Source: Eumeta japonica (lineage: Eukaryota > Arthropoda > Insecta > Lepidoptera > Psychidae). Taken from it: a DNA stretch of 64,000 nt. A model generated the notes under the pieces. It was not told the DNA's origin, ran no database searches, and was given only the letters and a program-made list of their open reading frames with translations. Below, one piece after another: positions 22,770 to 34,610 of the stretch. Both the position numbers and the translations under genes were made by a program. The stretch is from positions 100,402-164,401 of the forward strand of contig BGZK01001371.1 of NCBI GenBank assembly GCA_005406025.1. The letters run 5' to 3'. The number at the start of each line of letters is the position of its first letter. Position 1 is the stretch's first letter.

Positions 22770-23805
22770 CATATGAAAGGTCAGCCGGCCTTTATTTATT
22801 ATAAAATCGACCACACGACGACAAATCATTGAAGGAAATAACGTGATTACGAAATCTGTCAACTGATAATAAAGGTCACACATAGCATAAGATAAAATAG
22901 CGCGATTTGAGCATGGCGTATAAAAAATAAAATCATTTATAGCTAGAGTGCACTTCATGACAATTCTAATAAGTTCAAACGCGACTAGGGTACATTGTTT
23001 TATTATGAAGTTCCGGTGCCTATTTTCTGGTTTCATCATCAAAACAATTCTAGGTACCGTTTTCGTCAGAATCGTTTATTTAAATTTGCTCTGTTATAAT
23101 TAACTATCTTAATCGAGATGTCTTATCGCCACCCGTGAAATTTCCAACATCACTGAGGAGTTCCGGTGGCCATCTGTGGTCTTCTTCATCAGTTCCATGT
23201 CACTAAATGATGCTTTCAAAATACAAATATCTAACTTATAGCTAAAAAAAAACTAGCTATATGTATGTCTATAATATTGAGGATGTCTATCAATTCCTCA
23301 TAGATCTCATCGTCAGAAATAGATTTTGAAAAGAATGGAACCATTCAGGAAGTATATCTTTTCAATTAAAAAAGGAATTTTCTAAATTAGTTAATAAATG
23401 TCGGATTTTTGAGGTAACAAGTATAAAAAAATGCAACCGAATTGACAACTTTCTCCTATTTTTTTAAAGCAGTTAAAAAAAGGAGACTGTAGTAAAAAAT
23501 GGATCAAAAAAAGGTGTGTTTATAATTTTGCTACAAACCGTTTTCTAAAAAGGACACGAGCTTGTATAAAGACTATGGCCAGTCTAGGCATTTGCATTCA
23601 TACAATCAAAAAATTCGATGGACAAATATTTGATAGCAGATGAAGTTTATGCCGGAGTAAAATTTTGTTATGTAATTCTGTATTTACTTGGTTATCCTAT
23701 TGTCGCATTTTTCATTGCTGCGCAGTCGATATATGATTTTTTTTGTACACCAATCTTACCGCGAATCTTTTAAGAATTTATAAATTTTTCACAAAGTTGT
23801 AGGAG
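22770..23805. other. AT-rich intronic stretch, nothing firmly recognised
   Basis: The 23130-23215 part (GGTGGCCATCTGTGGTCTTC...) looks repeat-like, but I cannot place it. Confidence 0.35.
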
Positions 23806-24536
23806 CAGTCCCGGATGTAGAGGGGTGCAAAGCGGGGCACCCGCCCCGAGCTGCATTAGGAGGCGCCAAAATCATAATCATTGTATTATGATTGGTTGAA
23901 AAAAAAGACATGATTCACAAAGCGCCTAGCACCCAACGCACTTTGTTCTATTAATTATTAATTTTTCGGTCGGTTTATGAACACATTCTAAGCGTTCATT
24001 CCGAAATGTACTGCAAGCAGCTGCAGTGTAGCAGATTGTTGACAATATCTAATAATGGCGGAAATCTTAATTGAAGTGACTTATAAATGTTATAAATAAT
24101 TAACTATAAAAAATTATTTAAGAAATATATTTGACAATTTTTTCTTCCACGAAAGTTTTTAAATAGATTTTCGAAAATAAAAAAATACGTTATTTGGAAA
24201 AAAAATAAGAAAAGTTCATTTATTAATCTAAATAAATTTTCAAAAAATTTGTCTTCTTCCAAAAATTTATTTATATTTTTTTCCAAGAGCACATTTAAAA
24301 AATTGGGAAAAAAAATTGTTTTCAAAAATTTCAAATTTTTGATGAATATTTTGTCACAAATGAAAAAAATATTAGCTATTAGGTAATAAAGAGTAAATTT
24401 ATCAAAAGGTTCCTATTGTCCCGATCATAAAACATGCCATCCATTATATATTTGTGAGTTCCTTTTAATCTTAGACGCTGGAGAGAGGGGGCGCCACTAT
24501 CCTGTCCCTGTTCAAAAAACCATACATCCGGGGCTG
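23806..24536. mobile_element. hAT-like non-autonomous element
   Basis: Left end CAGTCCCGGATGTAGAGGGG; right end read inwards CAGCCCCGGATGTATGG. This CAG..CCGGATxTA(G) type and the GGGGCACCCGCCCCG segment just inside resemble hAT termini. Interior is AT-rich without a transposase. The 8-bp flanks TGTAGGAG and TTTGGCGA agree only partly, so the target duplication is decayed or the boundary slightly off. Confidence 0.55.
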
Positions 24537-25324
24537 TTTGGCGACATAAGCGCAATATCGACTCGTATGTCTCTGGTTTGTAAATCTAAAATTGAAATTA
24601 GATACGTGACCAAATATTTTTTTTAGTATTTCATAAAATTTTTTTCAGTAATCCTATAGATAATTAATAATTTTGAACTTTATCAGTAAATATGGCTGCT
24701 ACTTTATATTTCATTTTAATTCTTCCGTGTTTACTGCTTTATGTTTGAACACTTTAATATTTACTTTTACATGTAACATCACGCCCTTTTCCCAAATGGG
24801 TAGACAGATAGGTTCAGAGATTTTCACATAATACTATTGTCAGATACCTCTTTTTCTAACTATTTGTTTAAGCATTGTAATTCTAAAAAAAATAAAATAT
24901 AATCAAAATTCTCTTTGTGGTATTATACATATAATGCCATAATAAAAGATAATTTTGAATATAATTATGTTATACGCAAGGTGCTAAATACAAATACACT
25001 TTTATATAAAAATAAAACTAATAAAATGCTCATACCTCTAAGTCTATTATGACGTCTTTTTTTAAGTAAAATGAAGTTCAAAAGCTTTTGTCACATAATT
25101 CTATATCTAAACACTGCTACCTTTGGACAAATCATCGTAACACATAAATTTTGCACATTCTCGTTGCGGTAAATATCATGTAGATGGCGCTTAAAATTTA
25201 TAATGCTTCGAGTCTTATGTGAAGTTTACAAAGTAAAATTCAATAAAATAGTGAACATAACAAATGATAATTATTAAACTGTATTAAACAAAGTTTTTTT
25301 TATTACTATTTTTAATCAACTCAC
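24537..25324. other. AT-rich intronic stretch next to the small exon
   Basis: A CATCACGCCCTTTTCCCAAA...GGGTAGACAGAT segment near 24778-24812 may be a repeat fragment. No other feature. Confidence 0.35.
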
Positions 25325-25459
25325 CGTTCTGTACGTCCGCTTTTGTCCAGCATGTTTCCCTGGTCGCCCTTCCAGTTCCACGTGGACGGTATAGATGATA
25401 TCAAAAAAATTTTCTACTATTGCAACTTTTCGGTATACTGGATCTTGATTTGAAGAATT
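25325..25459 (-). CDS. Nol4: NOL4-family protein, internal coding exon (vertebrate exon 2 equivalent)
   Basis: A 135-base exon encoding 45 residues, phase 0 at both ends. It is preceded on the minus strand by a T-rich tract and TTGCAG and followed by ACG|GTGAG. The translation runs from NSSNQDPVYRKVAIVENFF through DIIYTVHVELEGRPG to KHAGQKRTYRT. This matches the vertebrate NOL4/NOL4L segment RRVAVVEDFFDIIYSMHVE...RKHAGQKRTYKA almost position by position. In vertebrates that segment is one exon and leads directly into ISETYAFLPREAV, which is how the next minus-strand exon here begins. NOL4 proteins are nuclear or nucleolar and are mostly neural or testis expressed in vertebrates. Their molecular role is poorly defined, and the insect role is unknown to me. 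The identification rests on remembered family sequence, not on a search. Confidence 0.87.
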
Positions 25460-25485
25460 CTGCAATAGAAAAAAAATATATCATC

Positions 25486-25578
25486 AGCGCCATCTATGGT
25501 CTAATAGACTAATGTTGACTAAACTGCATTTCAAGTTAAAAATACTGCTATCCAGCAATAGATGGCGGCGTAAGTAGT
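25486..25578. repeat. Small imperfect foldback upstream of the small exon
   Basis: GCGCCATCTATGGTC near the left and GCAATAGATGGCGGCG near the right form imperfect inverted ends about 95 bases apart. A related AGATGGCGC word lies on the other side of the exon at about 25184. Confidence 0.35.
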
Positions 25579-26049
25579 TTAAAATGTTATTAACAATCTT
25601 GTATTATTATCCTAAATAGGAACAAAACATTTTTTTATTCTTAATAATACGTTGTTATGAGTACTATAGTTCAAAAATATTTCGTGTACTATATAGAACC
25701 ACATTATTGGCTATTCAACTAGAAATACAATACATTACGTAAAATCCTTTAAGATCCGTAAAATCATTTGTATAATTTAAAAATTCATTTTTAAAGATTT
25801 TATAACAAGTTCATGCAAACATTCATAGAGTTATTTCGATACCAAACTTCACTATATATATATCATTTAACTACGTAGGTTCTAAAATATTGAATTCAGT
25901 TAAAAAAATCGAACTTTGTTTGAATGCAAAACCAATTAGTAATTTTTCTGCAGCTGAGAACGGCGAACGCTCTTAAACTAATTATTCAAATTCAAGAGAC
26001 TACTTCTCCAAAGGCGTGCACAATTATTGCAACACTGACAAGTTTATTT
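25579..26049. other. AT-rich intronic stretch, nothing recognised
   Basis: No gene or element supported. Confidence 0.4.
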
Positions 26050-26240
26050 CGTTCGGGAGGAACGAATTCCGAGCGACTAGTACGGTAATTAGCGCGGCCG
26101 AGCGCCGGACGCCGCTCCCGCCGCTAATTTAATCTAATCTAATCCGTTGCTGAGCCTTACCACGTCGTTACACATCGGCTTTGTTCGCCCATTTACGCCG
26201 GAACGCCCGCCCGCGCCGACTCGGTGGATCGAAATAACGA
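26050..26240. promoter_or_regulatory. GC-rich island with homeodomain-type cores
   Basis: CpG-rich block containing GTAATTAGCGCGGCCGAGCG and CCGCTAATTTAATCTAATCT. TAATTA, TAAT and TAATCT cores inside CpG-rich DNA suggest an enhancer-like element about 0.6 kb upstream of the small exon. Function inferred. Confidence 0.35.
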
Positions 26241-27879
26241 GGAGTGGAAAGTCAAATATCATAAGCTAATTAGTGGAAGTGATTCCTCACAGAGGGGAAC
26301 ATTAAAATTAAATACTAAGTTGTATTTTTCAACTGCTTTCATAATTTCTACATTCGAATTGATGATACATTTATTTCGTGTGAAATGCTTTTAAAAACAG
26401 CGTTAGGGGGGTGTTAATTAAATAGGTGGGTTTTTTTTTTAATTCCGACTCCTTCTCCCCGTGGTGAGATCCGATAAGATGTGTATGGTCCTCCCAGATT
26501 TCCTCCATAGCTTTTAATTAATTTTTGTTCCACTTGTTGATATTACCGAACATATTCGGTATAGTCAACAATACAATCTGCTACAATAATAATAATAATG
26601 GTGAATTGAATTTTTTAAAAGTTTAATCAAGATTCTCCATTGACCTTCTCCCCTTAAATGAGATTGGAGAAGATTTTGATGTATCCCTTCTCCCATTTTG
26701 GGCTCACATAACTAATGTACACGCCCAGAAATTAAAAACATGGATTTTTAAAAAGAAGCAAAATCGGCCAATGGTACGACGACGTCTCCAACAATAAATA
26801 TTACACCAATAAATATGATTTCTCTATTGGTTATGTATTACAAAACAAATATTACAAATGAATTATTTTGGTTTTCATAAGAAATATTTCCGAAGTGCTA
26901 CACAATAAGGTACAGTAAAGAAAACTTTTTTTGAGTGACAAAATATCCCCATTTTCAATCTAAACAAATACTTTATAAGCTGTGGCTGGTCGCGCCTACT
27001 AAATTTATGTGCCACGTAACGACTTCATGATTTTTTCCAAAATCCTGCCGATTCAGACGGAGACAAGAGTGATCCTCCGTACGTGAGTGAGGTTGCGTCT
27101 TTTCTTCTTAGCTAAAATGGCAGCCTTAAAATGACTTAGAGCTTACAAGGTCAAACCCTTATCGAAAACACAAAATCAATGTTTAAAAGTTCTAATCAAA
27201 GCGTCCACGTCCAGATTTCTAAAGTACCTACTATGCGATAATATAAAAGATTTCTCGCATGACGTTTTAAGGTTATGTTTTCAATGAAAATTGTAATGAA
27301 AACTATTTATGAGGATCTTCTTAATATTGTGTTTATTTGATTTACTGTCTATTTTGATGTTCAATTAATGATATTAATATACAATTTTACTTATAATGCG
27401 GATGAATTTTGAATTATATGTTCTACTACTGTCATTGTATTTAAAATTCATTGAGATCTAGTCTAACTACAAATATGTTCAAATTCACATTTTTTAAATA
27501 CACAAAATGTCCAATCAGCGCCAGAAAAACCCAAAGTATTTTCATAACGGTCATTCATTAAAGGACTTATAACTCGATAATTTATAAATATTTTGAATCT
27601 GAATTATATTTTTACTAATATAAGTGATGTTATTCTTTCATAATTGAAGCTTATTCTGACTACTAAATGACTTTGAAATATCTAATCTTTCAGTTTCAGT
27701 AATAAAATTTAGAATTTCTATGACATAGAATAGATATAGAAATATTTAACAGATACTTAAATATTTTTCGTTATTAGTTAGCATCGATATTCTTAACACA
27801 TCTAAATCGACGCTTACGTCAAATACGAATGTCTTTTTACAGTGTGTAGTTTTCAGCACCGAACTTCAATGACCTAGTG
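26241..27879. other. AT-rich intronic stretch with a weak direct repeat
   Basis: Two related segments, CCTTCTCCCCGTGGTGAGAT (26455) and CCTTCTCCCCTTAAATGAGA (26643), lie about 190 bases apart, each followed by a GAT(A/G)AG...GATGT-like run and CTCCC. No gene seen. Confidence 0.35.
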
Positions 27880-28200
27880 CAAAAGTATTTCTTTACATTG
27901 TCCGCCCCTGGTACTGAGGAGAATAGCGTTCATCGTCGTCCGAATGCGGTGAGGTGCCGCCACACACGGGCACGTACAACTTCGTCATAGCGCCCTGGTA
28001 CTAAAAAGTAGATACGGCGTCGATTCACATTCCGCGCGGCGGCCCGCCTCGGTCGGCGGTGCGCGCGAGCGTCGACGACGTCCCCGCAGATAGCGGGGCG
28101 GAGGGGCCCGCGACTAATGACCGCGGCGATTACGGCCGGGCCGGCGGCGCGCCGGCGCCCGCGCCGCCGGCCCGGCCCGGCCGCCCATGATTTATTTAAG
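27880..28200. promoter_or_regulatory. Strong GC/CpG island with a GC hairpin
   Basis: Very CpG-dense. Perfect 15-bp arms CGGGCCGGCGGCGCG (28137-28151) and its reverse complement (28160-28174). Ends with CCATGATTTATTTAAG. The 145-residue minus frame across it is Arg/Ala-rich and unsupported. Confidence 0.4.
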
Positions 28201-29059
28201 TATGCAAGTCTTCTACGGCGCAAAAGTACAGTCGTGCAGTACAAGAAGTGCAGCCAACTTAACTGTGGCCGGTACATTCCCGGAATGACCGGGCTGAATA
28301 AAGTACTTCCTGTGCGGAGAGTGTTGACCACTATCAGAGGAATACATACTAAAATATATATCATCAATGCCTCAATATAAGCTTACAATAATGTACTACA
28401 AGATCTTTTTTTGGTCCTGTAACTTGCAACTTTAAATTATTGAAGAAAATGTGTCTTAGAGCATAAATTTTCGTAAGCGTAAGTGTAATTAGTACCTACA
28501 AGAAAATGAATAAGGAAAAAGAATAATATTAACATAGTAAAATGTGTGCTTTACTATGTATATGTATATTATTTACTATTGTTAATTTTATTATTTTATT
28601 AAATCAATTAATTCGAAATTTCCATTCTGTAGATTTTATGATAAATTTTATTCACTAGAAAAATAAAAAATTTTTCATCAAAAATTAATTTAATAATAAA
28701 TTGAAAATAAATAAAACTACGTTACACTCGATATTCAACTAATAGAAGTTCTATTTCTTTTGAGTCTGCACACTACTGATTTTTCTTTTATAAACCTTTA
28801 TAATGTTACGTCACAAATCTTATATCTTAATCACATAAAATAGAAATTGTTATTTAACATAACATTTCTATTGAAATTATAAATAAAACTAACAAGCTGG
28901 TGCGTACGACAGATGGCAGATGGAACATGCAGCTCATAATTTTTGTTGATTCGTTCATTGTTCTGGTATCACGTCGCCTATCACTTTAAGCACCTTCCGA
29001 AATTTCTGGAACGAAAATCCTCCACGATTTTAATTAGTGAACGTGTCGCTGCGTTTGCG
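28201..29059. other. AT-rich intronic stretch, nothing recognised
   Basis: No gene or element supported. Confidence 0.4.
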
Positions 29060-29240
29060 CACTGCAACCGTTCTGTCTACAGGTAGGTACAGGCCGCCGC
29101 CGGCCGCCCGCCGCCACGGGCCAAATCAATGAGACCGGCCCGCAGCGTTTACTTCATTTTAATGGACCCGCTACAAAATTCTTAATTTAGACGACATCCG
29201 TCCTTCTGAGCGGACATTAATAAAGGGAATAGGAAGTATA
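29060..29240. promoter_or_regulatory. GC-rich island
   Basis: GGCCGCCGCCGGCCGCCCGC followed by TTTACTTCATTTTAATGG. It shares GTAGGTACAGGC at its left edge with the island at 40440. Confidence 0.3.
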
Positions 29241-29569
29241 ATACTTCAGAACTCGCCTACAACCTTTGGAATCTATTGACAGCTTTGTTAATAAAATCGG
29301 AAGAATTTTCCGATTGATTTGGCATAAAATTTATTCCCCCGCTTTTGCCGACTTTTCAAAGACTATCGCGTCGTTTATCCGGCGTACTTCATCAACACTG
29401 CAGAGTTGTATACAAAATTTAACAATACGTCAAACAGCATGACAATGTTAATAGTGTAGTTTAACAAAAAAGTCGTGTATATAAAATAAAACTGAAAAAC
29501 GCGGCGTCAACACGAGATGCTTCGTCATTGCAGTAATTTTATAATTACATCATACTTCCATGTCGGGCG

Positions 29570-29960
29570 TATGTATCCACACTGACATTATAAACGCGAA
29601 AGTAACTCTGGCTTTTCAGGAGTCTTTTACGTTTTTCACGGCTGAACAGCTAAACCGAATTTGATGAAATTTAATATGGATATAGCTTTAATCCTGGGGT
29701 GATACTTTTCTATTGTCTGTTTCTGTGTGCGTCCGCTTGTAATTCGACGATGGCATAACCGATTTAGAAAGTTGGTTCATTGACAGACAGACTCCAACGT
29801 CGCATAAAGTATAGATCTGCTTACCAACATATTTTCTTAGAACTGTAGGATGGATTAAGCGATTTCGATGTTTGATACACTGGTGGAAAATCATCGTTAA
29901 ACAGACTGTATGGCAGGTATAAATGTCGTCATTTTTCACAGTGATCTTACCACGATCGCC
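29570..29960 (+). repeat. Lepidopteran-type interspersed repeat
   Basis: CATTATAAACGCGAAAGTAA, then CTGAACAGCTAAACCGAATT and GATGAAATTTAATATGGATA are the usual tail words of abundant lepidopteran repeats, which end 'data-poor' in a GACAGACAGA-type run (29784). Right boundary uncertain. Confidence 0.45.
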
Positions 29961-30799
29961 CAGCAAGCGGACCCTCCACACAATCGTATTCCTTTACCTT
30001 AAGTAATATGAGTACATTAATCATTACGAATAAACGTAATATCCATCGGCTGTCGCATTAGACAATACAAGGATTCGTCACGTGACACGTGTGACTATAG
30101 CGAATACGTGAACAAACTACATACCATCTTTGATACATCACGGAGGCATGTATAGTAGAAGTCAAGATTTATTTTATATACGCGATACCAGAACCGGCAA
30201 ACACGCTTAGTAACTCTTGTTCTATGATTAAGGGCCGCGGGACTATCGTTTGGCATTTTTAGTAAATTAAAATCTTTTAAAATAAGCGAAATATGTCAGT
30301 CATGGTTGTGTTTTAATCGAATCGAGAGAGTTGAATTAATTTATTTGTACCATAATTGTTTTATCGTTCCTTATCCATGGCTAATTGCTTAGAGATGGAG
30401 CCTGTAAAATCCGACCGGACAATGGTCCGTCCGAAAGCACTGGCAAGTAATTAGAAAGTACCACAAAATACAAATTTAAAACGAAATACCTATTGTGTAA
30501 ATGGAGGATTTGAAGGTGTTACTGACAAGAAAATTTATTCATCAGAACGCTTACAGCATTGAAATCGACAAGATTATGTTCGGGTTTAAAACATAACACC
30601 TCAATAGTGTTCCAATATTACAAGAGAATAATTATAAAAGAATCTTGCAGATTTGAGAACACGTTCAACGATAAATATATAATGAAAAATATAATGAATA
30701 ATATTTTTTTTATAATGACGCTGTTGCAAAATACAAAAATTCATGGGCGGTCGCAGACACAATTTTTCACGATTTTTCGAAAAGCGATTTTTCCATTAC
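29961..30799. other. AT-rich intronic stretch, nothing recognised
   Basis: No gene or element supported. Confidence 0.4.
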
Positions 30800-31060
30800 G
30801 TTATTGATGCGTCGCCGGTGACGCGTTCCGCCGCGTTCCGTTTTATATTTAGGTCAAGTGAATTAATTAGCCTAATAATTCAAATTCTTCAACCGGACAA
30901 AGGGTTACAGACAAAAAATTGCCCACATGGCCGTGTGGGGCAGTTGGCCTTATTAACCTAAAAACTTGCCCGGCCCGTAATTTATCTCCGGGCCGCGCGG
31001 CGGCTCCGGCCCGGGGAGAGGAACCAGGGGGCGCCTCGCCGCTCGTGACGATAGTACAAA
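30800..31060. promoter_or_regulatory. GC-rich island with homeodomain-type cores
   Basis: Contains GAATTAATTAGCCTAATAAT and CCCGTAATTTATCTCCGGGC, a GCCCACATGGCCGTGTGGGG near-palindrome, and a CpG-rich right half. Candidate regulatory block. Confidence 0.35.
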
Positions 31061-31175
31061 AGAAACCGTTTTCAGAAAAACTTGATAGCTGCGTGTATAT
31101 AATTTCTAACGATTTCCAAAACGATCCCTAACCGTTCTGAGATATCAAAAAACATATCTCTCTCTACAGTAATAT

Positions 31176-31205
31176 AGTTACATAGCTATCTATAGTTATG
31201 TAACT
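31176..31205. repeat. Near-perfect hairpin
   Basis: AGTTACATAGCTAT against TATAGTTATGTAACT, one mismatch, minimal loop. Confidence 0.6.
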
Positions 31206-32429
31206 CCGACAATCTGATTACTATTTTTGTAAAATTGATGTTCGACCTACAGAAGCAATATGACTTTACTAATCAGCAGTTACACTACGATCTCATATAC
31301 TAACACTTTTAAAAATAATTTAATTATAAATAATTAGGAATAGGAAGAGAAAATTCGGGAGTAGCAGTGGGTTACGTGTTGTATGCTGCAGGTAAGCTTC
31401 AGATAATTCGGGAACATTTAGGAAGACAGTGTATTATTAGAGAATTCGATATGATAGGACGTGACAACAAATCGGCATTAAGAGAAAAATAACAAAAAAT
31501 CTTTTTAATACCCTTCTATTGACTTACGGTCAGGTTCTTTGATCGCCACACTGCTAATGTATGCCCTCGGACACAGTCTTTTTATTTCAGATCGTGTGAC
31601 CCCTAAACCTCAACCCCTAAACCTTCATGCATTTATATAGTTTTTTTTTTTTTTATATAAATAAACGTAGAAAATGGGTTTACATGTTTGAAACAATATT
31701 TAAAATACATGTGATGCTGCACACGAGCTGATTTCATAATGGCTACGAAAATAGAATATCCCTAGTAAAAAGCTTAAGTTCGCATTCATTTGATTAGATT
31801 TGATAAGCCCCGTTCATCACATATGGCCACCATAGTTTGATGACATAACCAGGAGATAGTTAACGGAACCTTTTATTGGCTACAAACTACAAACAGATAG
31901 ACTCAGGTTTGATCCTGTTTTCTTTTACTTTGATGGGTCTTCTTCATCAGCGAAGATGTCGAAAGTCTGATAACGGAACCGGAAGGTGGTTACAGGAGAC
32001 TCTCAAATGCTATTTATTGTTTATCATAAAGGTACGTGTGTAATAACCTGGCCGAATTTGGGATCATTTGATACTTTTTCATGAAGCTTCCATTTTAATT
32101 ATGCGAAAACTTGAATAACTCAAAATAAATATAGAATAACTCAAACGTTAAAAATATAAACCAACCAAGTAATTAAGTAGTCGTTGAACTTAAATTATTT
32201 TTCCCGTTAGAAGTGCCGCACGCAAATATGTAGTGTGAGGTATTACCAGCGACTTGTGGGACGTACGGAGCCCTCGCGGCGCAGTTCAACTACCACTTGT
32301 CCAATTTTTATAAGGTAGGTAGGTATGCATCCACGGCATTCGCTGCGAAACTCGCAGAAGCTCGAAATTGAACAAATACACTTGCTATAATGTCGAGAGG
32401 CAGATCCCCAAGCGAGATAGTCACCCAAT
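31206..32429. other. AT-rich intronic stretch, nothing firmly recognised
   Basis: A segment near 31800-31985 (TGGCCACCATAGTTTGATGA, GGGTCTTCTTCATCAGCGAA) is reminiscent of repeat DNA. No gene seen. Confidence 0.35.
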
Positions 32430-32620
32430 AATCGTAGCTCGTGGCGGTAACTGTGGGCGAGCGAAGACAGCGCGCGCGCCGGCAGACGGGACGGGCGCGC
32501 CGGCTCATCGGCGGCGGCGGGGGCGGCGGGGGCGGCAGAGGGACGGGATCGCGCGCAATTATATTTTATCTGGCTCCCGGCGCGTACGTGCGCCTAGTGA
32601 TGCGAAAAGTACGATGAGTT
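32430..32620. promoter_or_regulatory. GC/CpG-rich island with G-rich tract
   Basis: CGCGCGCGCCGGCAGACGGG followed by alternating GGCGGCGGGGGCGGCGGGGG (about 32511-32534), a potential G-quadruplex. Non-coding by eye. Confidence 0.35.
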
Positions 32621-33769
32621 CGCGTTATCGATTAATACATAAATTAATTATATCGCATGTAAGAGATGTGAAAAAAATAGAAACGTCACAGTGAATTTAT
32701 GGTAAACACAGTTGTCCAGCACAGAAATATGGAAAATATGATAAATTTAAAAGTTGCTTTACTAATACAAGTGTTACACTTACAATAAATAATGTAAGCA
32801 CACATAAATTAAGTATGCCTTCTATAATATATTATTTAATGACAGGAAGCGTTTTTTTTTTTGAACGCTGTGACCTGACTAAGTTCAGCGCTCAATCTAG
32901 ACTTGAGATGGTTTAAGTACTTTCTGACAATACAGGTTTCTGTATTTTAACATTCACTAGAACTTTCTTCATTCAGTGTTAATCAGAAAGTTAGCGAGGC
33001 TCAACAACATTAAGCATTTACGATTGGAAGAGTTGTAATAAATATTTTTCTCTATATTTTGGTAGTTTCGTTCACCAGGTCAAAGTATTAGTATTTTCCG
33101 ACAGTTTTATTTTTAAGAAGGTTGAAATCAAGGGATGTTGTGATATCGTCTGGAAATATCCGCAACTCAACTTGGTTCATTAGGACGGTGTTTGATTATT
33201 TTGAGACAAACTCGTACGATCCGGTATAATGAATCCAATATAACATTGTTAAGTTGCTTTTCAGATCAGTGTTTTTTCAAATATTCCACTTTTCACATTT
33301 TTCTCCTAATTGTTCGAAACGAAAAAAGTCGAAGAGAAATATTCAAATACTTTATCAAACACATTGCATTTCCAGGATTCGGAAAAATTTGTTAAATGAA
33401 TATGGGAGACGGGTGAGAATTAAATAGTTAGAGACATAATGTACAAGTCAACTAAATACGCTATACGTAATAAACAAGGTCACAATATACATTTGGTTAA
33501 TTTTATAGTTTATATTTTAATACCCATATTTTTATAATAATAAAATATCGCCTCTTTTTTCGTTTAGCAGATGTCATATTTATATATAATATTCTATATC
33601 ACTCCTATAATTAAAACGTATCTATCGACACTTCATATGTTAAAATTTATCCAGTTCTTTAGACTGTAGACCGTACCAAAAAATAAATATACAGACATAT
33701 ATTCGAAAAATATTACCCTCCTGTGGCAGTCGGATAAAAACATCGACAAAGCGTTCACAGCACTACCCG
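32621..33769. other. AT-rich intronic stretch, nothing recognised
   Basis: No gene or element supported. Confidence 0.4.
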
Positions 33770-33915
33770 CCTAAATACAATAATGTGTCGGCGATGACGG
33801 CGCGGCGGGCGGCGGGCGGCCGCGCGGCGCGGGCGGCGCACAGCGAGCGGCGGTAAGTGCCGGCTCTAAATTATTTCCCCCACGCGCGCCACCGACCCGC
33901 CGCGCCACCTATACA
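33770..33915. promoter_or_regulatory. GC/CpG-rich island
   Basis: GGCGCGGCGGGCGGCGGGCG core, then CTCTAAATTATTTCCCCCAC. The CTCTAAATTA word recurs in the island at 37490. Confidence 0.35.
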
Positions 33916-34439
33916 CGGAACAAGGTTCGAATATTTTCATTTTGATACCTCTCCTCATTTACGTAAAAAGATAAAAAGTTTAAGGTGGACTTTAGTACAA
34001 ATATTATTTTCTTATTTCTTCTGAAACTTGAAAGCTCAGTGCTTTTGTTCCAAAATGATCTATCTATATATAGTTCATATAACACTGTGTAGAAACTATG
34101 GAGTATATCATATTATTATGTCACTTTGTTTACAAATCGTCATTGACGCTCGCAATGAGACTTGCGTGTTATTATATTCGTTAAAACCCGAACCATTTTT
34201 ATTTTTTTTGCTTTTCTTTATGTTTGTAGCAAACACAAAGAAAAATTAAAATATTTCAGGTTTGTAAAGTAAACAACACTTAAATTTAAAAACTAACGAG
34301 CAATCATTAAACTAAATAACGTGAACTCTGTCATTACTTTTGGTCGGCGCCACGATTCCGTTACCCATGTCAATATTTGGTTTCTAACTTTCAGGCCGTA
34401 CAATCTACTTATCCCCATTGGGTTGTGGTGTGTTAATAC
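33916..34439. other. AT-rich intronic stretch, nothing recognised
   Basis: No gene or element supported. Confidence 0.4.
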
Positions 34440-34610
34440 ATGAAGCTTATTTCGGTCGTGCCCTTCGAGGACATCTCCCGCATCGCCCCGAATCCAGACT
34501 CCTACGGTCTGTCTTTATTTCCCGCCGGCCGTAAGCGATTGGCAGAGCGCCCGGCCCGCCAGGCGCCGTATTTTATGCGGTCACCCGTTCGCCAATATTC
34601 AAAGGCGTAA
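34440..34610. promoter_or_regulatory. GC-rich block, possible regulatory element
   Basis: CTTTATTTCCCGCCGGCCGT and CGTATTTTATGCGGTCACCC: TTTAT-type posterior-Hox/Caudal-like cores in CpG-rich DNA. Function inferred. Confidence 0.3.

Larger units (their letters stand above)
16589..25324 (-). other. Nol4 intron between the two recognised exons
   Basis: An 8,736-base phase-0 intron. It starts GTGAGTTG at the low end of the small exon and ends with a CAG acceptor next to the large exon. It is AT-rich and holds most of the recognisable DNA transposons of the window: a mariner with a nested Tigger-like element, a hAT-like element and a LINE tail. The dense GC islands seen in the flanking introns are almost absent. 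Confidence 0.8.

Noticed and set aside
27930..28380. 145-residue minus frame and 87-residue plus frame
   Set aside because: Arg/Ala/Gly-rich translation of a CpG island, overlapping on both strands, without start or splice support.
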